DNA from: Rugamonas sp.
Lineage (GTDB): Bacteria > Pseudomonadota > Gammaproteobacteria > Burkholderiales > Burkholderiaceae_D
Assembly: GCF_025354735.1 (NCBI RefSeq)
Contig: NZ_JANXMI010000287.1
Coordinates: 1-45,757, forward strand
DNA length: 45,757 nucleotides
Reading direction: 5' to 3'
The notes beneath the pieces are model-generated. The model saw only the letters and a program-made list of their open reading frames with translations. It had not been told where the DNA came from and did no database searches. A program made the position numbers and the translations under genes. This document shows, one piece after another, positions 41,069 to 45,757 of the stretch (position 1 is its first letter; each line of letters begins with the position of its first letter).

Positions 41069-42319
41069 TCAGCGCAGCTGGCGCGAACAGACCCGGTTGC
41101 GGCCGGCTTTTTTGGCGGCGTACAGCAACTCGTCGGCGCAGGCGATCATGCGCTGCTGGGCGGCGGCGCTGACCACGCCGCTGAAGTCGACGCTGACCAC
41201 GCCGAAGCTGGCGGTGGCGTCGATGGCCTGGCGCTCGTGCTCGATGGGCGCGGCGGCGAAGGCCAGCCGCAGGCGCTCGGCCAGCAGCACGCCGCCGCCC
41301 AAATCCGTCTCCGGCAAGATCAGCAGGAATTCCTCGCCGCCGTAGCGCACCACGCTGTCGACGCTGTCGCGCGTCATCGATTGCAGCAGGCCGGCGAACA
41401 CTTGCAGCACGGCGTCGCCGCCGTAGTGGCCGTAGCGGTCGTTGACGTCCTTGAAATGGTCGAGGTCGCACATGATGACGGTCAGGCTCTGGCTGTAGCG
41501 CTGGGCGCGCGCGATTTCCGTTTCCAGCAGCTGGGCGTGCAAGTGGCGGCGGTTGTAGCAGCCGGTCAGATGGTCGCGGATCGACAAATTCTTGAGCACC
41601 GTTTGCGCGCTGAATTGCTCGCGCCACAGCAGCTGGTGGCGGCGCGCGGCGATATAGCCGAACAGGTTGGCCAGCGTCAGCAGCAGCGTCATCGTGCCCA
41701 GCTCGGCGCCCGGCAGCCGGCCGACGCCTCGCGCCAGCACCAGGAACAGGGCGGTGGTGGCGGCGGCGATGGCGGCGGCGTGGATCAGCCGGTTCGGGAT
41801 GTACATATACAGCACGATGAGGACGATGGACATGGTGATGGCGTGCAGCGCCATCGGCTGCGGGCGCAGCAGGACGATCAGCAGGAAACCGGCGCAGCCG
41901 GCCAGTTCGCCGACGCTGGCGACGGCCCGCGCCAGCCGGATCGACAGTGGATGGCGGCGCACCACCGCGATGCCGATGAGGGCGATGGCGGCCACGGCCA
42001 GGCGCGCGGCCAGCAGCACCAGCAGCGCTGGCACCAGGCCCAGCCAGGCGGCGTCGCAGACGGCGAAGCCGACGAAGAACACGGCGCAGCAGATAAAGGT
42101 CATGCGCAGCTGGGCCTGCATGGTCGCCAGGTGCTGGCGCAGGAAGGCGTCTTCGGTGGCGGCGCAGCAAAACTCGCAACGCAGTGGCGCAAGCGCGAAT
42201 TGGGGCGAGTGGGCGGCGGCGAGGTCCACGGCGGATTTTGATGGCGCCGCTGGGGCGCGTTCTAAGGCGTAGGCTGGTCCCGGGGTGAGACTGGCGTCTT
42301 GATTATACGGCGCGTCCAT
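41069..42319 (-). CDS. Membrane diguanylate cyclase (GGDEF domain)
   Basis: A 416-residue protein. Six hydrophobic segments between about residues 72 and 225 (for example MTFICCAVFFVGFAVCDA and ITMSIVLIVLYMYIPNRL) form a membrane sensor; the C-terminal GGDEF domain (about 243-405) keeps the active-site signature as GGEEF (RYGGEEFLLILPE) and DLDHFKDVND. It would make cyclic di-GMP from GTP. The RxxD inhibitory site usually found five residues before the signature is not present in register. The first ATG is used as the start, although no good ribosome site is seen; a later start is possible. It lies between the phasin gene and the histidine kinase gene, all on the minus strand. Confidence 0.88.
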   Translation of the reverse strand: MDAPYNQDASLTPGPAYALERAPAAPSKSAVDLAAAHSPQFALAPLRCEFCCAATEDAFLRQHLATMQAQLRMTFICCAVFFVGFAVCDAAWLGLVPALLVLLAARLAVAAIALIGIAVVRRHPLSIRLARAVASVGELAGCAGFLLIVLLRPQPMALHAITMSIVLIVLYMYIPNRLIHAAAIAAATTALFLVLARGVGRLPGAELGTMTLLLTLANLFGYIAARRHQLLWREQFSAQTVLKNLSIRDHLTGCYNRRHLHAQLLETEIARAQRYSQSLTVIMCDLDHFKDVNDRYGHYGGDAVLQVFAGLLQSMTRDSVDSVVRYGGEEFLLILPETDLGGGVLLAERLRLAFAAAPIEHERQAIDATASFGVVSVDFSGVVSAAAQQRMIACADELLYAAKKAGRNRVCSRQLR

Positions 42320-42367
42320 ATTGAATTTGTGGCAAGAGAAATATATTTTTCACATGAAAATCCCACG

Positions 42368-44569
42368 TCATCGCGGCGCCACCGCCGGCAGCAGCAAGGT
42401 GAAGACGACGCCGGCGCCGGCCGCGTTGGCGAGCGTGATGCGCCCGCCCAGCACGCCGGTGACGATGTTGTGCGTGATGTGCAGGCCGAGGCCGGAACCG
42501 CCGGCGCCGAGCCGGGTGGTGAAGAAGGGATCGTAGACGCGGCTTTGGTGGGCGGCGGCGATGCCGGCGCCGTCGTCGGCCAGCGACAGCGCGATCTCGC
42601 CCTGGTCGGTGCGGCGGGCGCGGATCACGATGGTGCCGCCGCCGCGGCCGGCGAAGCCGTGCACGACGCTGTTGTCGAACAAATGGGTGAGCGCCAGGCC
42701 CAGCGGGCCGGGATAGCTGTCCATCGTCAGGCCGGGCGCGATGTCCTGCTCGACCGTCAGCGCGGTGTGCTTGACGGTGGCGTGGAGCGGCAGGATCAGT
42801 TCGGCGACCAGGGTGTCGAGCTCGAAGGTGCTGCGCTGCGAGCCGGCGGCGTCGACGGCGATGCGCTTGAAGCTGGACACCAGCTCGGCGGCGCGGTGCA
42901 GATTGCGGGTGATGATGTCCTCCGCCTCGGCCGCGTGGGCCAGGTAGGCGTCGAGCGCCGAGCGCCGGATGCCGGTGGCGAACTGGCGCCGCAGTTCGGC
43001 CGTGTGGTCGGTCATGGTGCTGGCGACCATCATGCTGTTGCCGATCGGCGTGTTCAGCTCGTGGGCCACGCCGGCCACCAGGGCGCCGAGCGCGGCCAGC
43101 TTGTCGCGCCGCACCAGCTCCTCCTGCGTCAGGCTGAGGTTGTCGAGCGCCGTGGCCAGTTCCTCGCTGGCCATCTCGGCCTGCTCCTTGGCCAGGGTCA
43201 GCTCGACGGTGCGGGCCGCGACCAGTTCTTCGAGGTGGTCGCGGTGGCGCCCCAACTCCTCCTCGCGGCGGGTGCGGGCGATGGCGATGCCGGCCAGGTG
43301 GGCGGCCACCGAGATCAGGCGCTGGGCCTCGGCGGTCGGGCTGCGCACGTCGCGGTAATACATGGCGAAGGCGCCGAGCACGGTATCCTGGTCGAGCAGG
43401 ATGGGCGCCGACCAGCAGGCCCGCAAGCCATGGCCGGCGGCCAGTTGGCGGTAGGGCGTCCACAGCGGGTCGCGCTCGATGTCGGACACGATCACCTGTT
43501 CCTTGCGGTCTATGCACGTGCCGCAGGAGCCGACGCCGGGGCCGACGGCCAGGCCGTCGATGGCGTCCAGATAGGCGGCCGGCAGGCTGGGCGCGGCGCC
43601 GACGCGGATGCGGTTGTCGGCGTCGACCAGCATCACGGAACAGTGCACGCCGTCCGACTGGGCCTCGATCAGCCGCGTCAGCCGGTCCAGCGTGGCGCGC
43701 AGCGGGTCGCCGCGCGCGATCATTTCCAGCAGCTGGTTCTGGCCGTTGCGCAGCGCCTCGTCGCGGCGCCGCGCGCTGACGTCGGTCAGGCGCACGTGCA
43801 GCAGGCGCTGCTGCGGCATGTCGAGCAGCACCAGGCGCATTTCGCAGTCGAGCACCTGGCCGTCCGCGTGCAGGAAACTGGCCTCGAACACGCGGATGGC
43901 GCCGGCCAGCACCTGGGCGATGCAGTGGGCGATGAGCTCGGCCGAATCGCGGCCGTCGGGTTGCTGCGGCGGGCACAGTGCGGCCAGGTCGTGCTGCAAC
44001 AGCTGCGCTTCGGGCCGGCCGAACAGCTTGCGGGCGTTGCGGTTGGCTTCGACCAGGTGGCGCTGGTCGAGGTCGAGCAACAGCACGCAGTCGGGCGAAC
44101 CGGCCATCAGCGTGCGGTAGTTGACGTCGAGCCGGGGCAGTTGCGGCCGCGCCAGCTGCTGGCCGCCGGGATCGGCGCTGAGCACGCCCAGTTGCAGCAA
44201 GATGCGCTCGGCCACCTCCTCGGCCTGGAAGGGGATGGCGAAATAGGCGACGGCGCCGGCCGCCAGCGCGCGTTGCTGCTCGTCGGCGCTGGGCTGGGCG
44301 GAAACGAGCAGCACCGGCAGCGCGTGCGGACCGGCGTGGGCCAAATGCGCGCACAGCTCGAAGCTGGCGCTGCCGGCCAGCGTGACGTCGAGCAGGATCA
44401 GCGCCACCGCGCCGGCGCCGGCCGCCTCGAGCGCGGCGGCGCCGGTGTCGACGCTACGGATCTGCAAGCTGTAACGCGACAGCAATTGCTGCAGGGGCTG
44501 CACGTCGTAGTGCGCGCTGGACGCGATCAGCACGGTCGACGGCGGTGCGGAGGACGGCGACTGCTTCAT
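42368..44569 (-). CDS. Soluble REC-PAS-GAF hybrid histidine kinase
   Basis: A 733-residue protein without membrane segments. Order: receiver-like domain (about 10-128, Asp61 in LILLDVTLAG; the usual Lys of KPF is replaced, reading YFAIPF), PAS (about 150-265, with MAGSPDCVLLLDLDQRHLVEANRNARKLFG), GAF (about 285-430, with GPGVGSCGTCI), a coiled-coil linker, a kinase dimerisation helix with VAHELNTPIGN (His503), and an HATPase domain ending in the DDGAGI and GSGLGLHI motifs. The start MKQSPSSAPPS is used because the longer reading runs into the tRNA gene. The altered receiver may not be phosphorylated. The partner regulator is not encoded nearby. Confidence 0.85.
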   Translation of the reverse strand: MKQSPSSAPPSTVLIASSAHYDVQPLQQLLSRYSLQIRSVDTGAAALEAAGAGAVALILLDVTLAGSASFELCAHLAHAGPHALPVLLVSAQPSADEQQRALAAGAVAYFAIPFQAEEVAERILLQLGVLSADPGGQQLARPQLPRLDVNYRTLMAGSPDCVLLLDLDQRHLVEANRNARKLFGRPEAQLLQHDLAALCPPQQPDGRDSAELIAHCIAQVLAGAIRVFEASFLHADGQVLDCEMRLVLLDMPQQRLLHVRLTDVSARRRDEALRNGQNQLLEMIARGDPLRATLDRLTRLIEAQSDGVHCSVMLVDADNRIRVGAAPSLPAAYLDAIDGLAVGPGVGSCGTCIDRKEQVIVSDIERDPLWTPYRQLAAGHGLRACWSAPILLDQDTVLGAFAMYYRDVRSPTAEAQRLISVAAHLAGIAIARTRREEELGRHRDHLEELVAARTVELTLAKEQAEMASEELATALDNLSLTQEELVRRDKLAALGALVAGVAHELNTPIGNSMMVASTMTDHTAELRRQFATGIRRSALDAYLAHAAEAEDIITRNLHRAAELVSSFKRIAVDAAGSQRSTFELDTLVAELILPLHATVKHTALTVEQDIAPGLTMDSYPGPLGLALTHLFDNSVVHGFAGRGGGTIVIRARRTDQGEIALSLADDGAGIAAAHQSRVYDPFFTTRLGAGGSGLGLHITHNIVTGVLGGRITLANAAGAGVVFTLLLPAVAPR

Positions 44570-44627
44570 GGGCGGCGGCGCGTGGGAGGAGATGAGCCAG
44601 TGTAGTACAAGAAGACGCACGGCAATG

Positions 44628-44665
44628 AAAAAAGCCGCAGACTCGTGAAAGTCTGCGGCTTTTTT
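44628..44665 (-). terminator. Rho-independent terminator of tRNA-Leu copy 1
   Basis: A perfect 16-bp stem (44628-44643 with 44650-44665), loop CGTGAA on the plus strand, with a T-run at the minus-strand end. It ends 16 bp after the tRNA CCA end and lies before the start of the kinase gene. Confidence 0.92.
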
Positions 44666-44680
44666 GCGTATTCGGTAGAG

Positions 44681-44765
44681 TGGTGCCCACGGAGGGACTC
44701 GAACCCCCACACCTTGCGGCACATGGACCTGAACCATGCGCGTCTACCAATTCCGCCACGTGGGC
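44681..44765 (-). tRNA. tRNA-Leu (anticodon CAG), copy 1
   Basis: An 85-nt class II tRNA with CCA encoded. The acceptor stem is GCCCACG/CGTGGGC, and the D-arm begins TGGCGGAATTGGTAGACGC. The anticodon stem CATGG/CCATG encloses the loop TTCAGGT (anticodon CAG, reading CUG). A long variable arm and the GGGGGTTCGAGTCCC T-arm follow. The CTG codon is the commonest leucine codon in this GC-rich DNA. It has its own promoter (-35 at 44837-44842, -10 at 44814-44819) and terminator. Confidence 0.97.
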
Positions 44766-44813
44766 ACTGAACTGCTTGCTACTCACTGCTGCATGTTCTG
44801 CAACAGAGGCCGA

Positions 44814-44842
44814 ATCTTACGGGGGCGGTCGCGCGCCGTCAA
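44814..44842 (-). promoter_or_regulatory. Promoter of tRNA-Leu copy 1
   Basis: On the minus strand, TTGACG (44837-44842) and TAAGAT (44814-44819) are 17 nt apart. The start would be about 40 bp before the tRNA 5' end. Confidence 0.6.
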
Positions 44843-44909
44843 GGGCCATTTTCTGCTTTTAGGAAAGTAAATGTTGAAAAGTGCCGCCGCGCCGCCGCCG
44901 TGTCAAACG

Positions 44910-44947
44910 GAAAAAGCCGCAAACTCGTGAAAGTTTGCGGCTTTTTC
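44910..44947 (-). terminator. Rho-independent terminator of tRNA-Leu copy 2
   Basis: A perfect 16-bp stem (44910-44925 with 44932-44947) with the same CGTGAA loop as the copy 1 terminator. It differs from copy 1 by a compensated base pair (G-C there, A-T here). Confidence 0.92.
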
Positions 44948-44966
44948 TTTCCAGCTCATCCGGTAG

Positions 44967-45051
44967 TGGTGCCCACGGAGGGACTCGAACCCCCACACCT
45001 TGCGGCACATGGACCTGAACCATGCGCGTCTACCAATTCCGCCACGTGGGC
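44967..45051 (-). tRNA. tRNA-Leu (anticodon CAG), copy 2
   Basis: Identical over its 85 nt to copy 1, including the encoded CCA. It is the upstream member of a head-to-tail pair on the minus strand; the two genes are separated by about 200 bp that hold the copy 2 terminator and the copy 1 promoter. It has its own strong promoter at 45095-45123. Confidence 0.97.
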
Positions 45052-45094
45052 ACTGCGGGTTACAGAACAAGTCTGCAACGTTGCAACGGGGCGT

Positions 45095-45123
45095 ATCATA
45101 CCGGCCGTGCCGTGCAAGGTCAA
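45095..45123 (-). promoter_or_regulatory. Promoter of tRNA-Leu copy 2
   Basis: On the minus strand, TTGACC (45118-45123) and TATGAT (45095-45100) are 17 nt apart. The stretch right after the -10 is ACGCCCC, a GC-rich discriminator as in stringently controlled stable-RNA promoters. Confidence 0.75.
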
Positions 45124-45372
45124 TGGCAAATGCGAAAAATCGGAAGTTTTCGATGGCGGGGAGAGCAGGGCGCGCGCCCATGCCATGCCTTTGAAAGTGA
45201 CAATCCGTGTATTTTCGTTTAGGCAAAAATGCTATTCTAGCTACGCGCAGGAGGTCGGGCCGGTGCCAGCCGGAAATTCTATCCTTTGTCTGCCAATAAT
45301 CGCCATCGGTGGACCCGGCCGCAATTTTCAAGTAATAATTAATAAATTTTATTGAAAGTGATTACCATAATT
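45124..45372. other. AT-richer gap without a gene
   Basis: Between the tRNA promoter and the small membrane-protein gene the composition shifts from GC-rich to AT-rich (from about 45185 on). I see short A/T runs but no ORF, tRNA remnant or hairpin I can support. Confidence 0.4.
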
Positions 45373-45618
45373 ATGGACAGCTATATCGCTATCATATCAC
45401 TCGCACTAGCCATCGCCGCGCTTGTTCCAGCACTCGTTCCAGCGATCCGGGTTAAATTTTGGACACTCACCGTCGCCGCGCTTTCTCTTCTTGTACTGCT
45501 TGGTATCTTCCAGGCCTATCAAGAAATAATAGAGCGGTCCGCAATACGTAATTCAAAAGAGCAAATTTTAGAAATTCTTACCAAGAATAAAAGCGGCCTT
45601 TCTTTTGAGCAAATTTAG
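45373..45618 (+). pseudogene. Small membrane-protein gene, probably truncated by an insertion sequence
   Basis: Encodes 81 residues: two hydrophobic segments (IAIISLALAIAALVPALVPAI and WTLTVAALSLLVLLGIF), then a soluble helix and the beginning of what looks like a winged-helix unit (SKEQILEILTKNKSGLSFEQI). It stops there, at TAG 45616-45618, where the apparent IS end begins. Winged-helix units normally continue after 'LSxEQI', so the natural C-terminus is probably beyond the element. No clear ribosome site precedes the ATG; an in-frame GTG at 45358 is another possible start. Its AT-rich codon use differs from the rest of the window, pointing to transfer. Confidence 0.5.
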
Positions 45619-45757
45619 GGTACCTCTAGAAACCTATCCTGCCGTTCGCAGGTTCGGTAAAATTCTGGCATCAGCCCGCGACCAATGAATACCACAATGA
45701 TGAAGCCCCGGATCAGCCTGTTTGCCGAACATGAACGCGAAGACCGTCGTACCAAGA
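45618..45757 (+). mobile_element. Left end of an insertion sequence (probable IS5/IS4-like), partial
   Basis: From about 45618 the sequence GGGTACCTCTAGAAACC looks like an IS terminus, followed by an internal CCTGC-N5-GCAGG repeat and then, within 70 bp, the start of a transposase-like ORF. The right end lies outside the window, so terminal repeats and target duplication cannot be checked. Confidence 0.45.
45685..45757 (+). CDS. Transposase, N-terminal fragment (runs off the window)
   Basis: 24 codons are visible, beginning MNTTMMKPRISLFAEHERED and continuing RRTK. The start resembles the N-terminus of IS5/IS4-group DDE transposases, in which a short basic stretch is followed by 'LFAEHERxxRRTK'-type sequence. 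ATGs at 45685, 45697 and 45700 are all possible starts. The family call rests on a short stretch and on the IS-like sequence just upstream. Confidence 0.45.
   Translation, partial: MNTTMMKPRISLFAEHEREDRRTK

Noticed and set aside
42299..44605. Plus-strand open frame of about 768 codons over the histidine kinase
   Set aside because: Antisense of a gene with complete REC, PAS, GAF and kinase motifs; no motif in the translated shadow.
44681..45051. The two tRNA repeats as a CRISPR-like or phage attachment duplication
   Set aside because: The repeats are complete functional tRNA genes with separate promoters and terminators; no spacer series, integrase or att core is visible between them.

Overview
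The window is about 45.8 kb of high-GC DNA that is almost completely coding on both strands. The gene families, a phasin (polyhydroxyalkanoate granule protein), and sugar-acid genes of the type found in Herbaspirillum and Burkholderia relatives suggest a betaproteobacterium of the family Oxalobacteraceae (Massilia/Duganella-like). This placement is an inference from gene content, not a database match.

Positions 1-15545 form one sugar-catabolism locus. On the minus strand lie a ChvE-type periplasmic sugar-binding protein, its ABC ATPase and permease, and the start of a LamB-type outer-membrane porin. Divergent from these on the plus strand is an operon for oxidative pentose breakdown: pentonate dehydratase, FAH-family ketodeoxypentonate dehydratase, 2-oxoglutarate semialdehyde dehydrogenase, SDR sugar dehydrogenase and aldose 1-epimerase, closed by a clear terminator. 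A GbpR-like LysR regulator on the minus strand is divergent from a second operon (dgoK, a second IlvD-family dehydratase, KDPGal aldolase) that fits De Ley-Doudoroff galactonate catabolism. Together the locus would import L-arabinose, D-galactose and similar sugars, oxidise them to aldonates, and split the flow to 2-oxoglutarate or to pyruvate plus glyceraldehyde 3-phosphate. The three promoters of the locus share a 16-bp inverted repeat at the same distance (about -64) from near-identical core promoters, so they probably form one regulon of the LysR protein.

Positions 15583-26471 hold single genes and small units: a GNAT acetyltransferase, a DUF2076 protein, a flavin reductase-like protein, a metal-type two-component system divergent from a His-rich DUF305 protein and a YncE-like beta-propeller, a periplasmic asparaginase, a cyclic-nucleotide-domain/thioredoxin-reductase-like fusion without a CxxC motif, a patatin-like protein with altered active-site motifs, and a small membrane protein.

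Positions 26484-32933 contain a minus-strand BlaI-type repressor / M56-M23 peptidase / TonB-dependent receptor operon, with a palindromic operator in the repressor's own promoter spacer. Next are a hemolysin III-type membrane protein, a LysR regulator, and a run of four perfect hairpins in front of a 53-residue ORF that ends in a strong terminator. Positions 33115-36031 are a compact four-gene operon of two LiaF/DUF5668-like membrane proteins with a LytS/LytTR two-component system.

Positions 36080-40170 are a FAN1-type (VRR-NUC) nuclease and a DinG/XPD-like helicase behind a consensus LexA box, i.e. a predicted SOS-induced crosslink-repair operon. Then come a phasin, a membrane diguanylate cyclase and a soluble REC-PAS-GAF histidine kinase. 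Two identical tRNA-Leu(CAG) genes follow, each with its own promoter and terminator. The right end is AT-rich: a small membrane-protein gene appears to be cut by an insertion sequence whose transposase begins just before the window edge.
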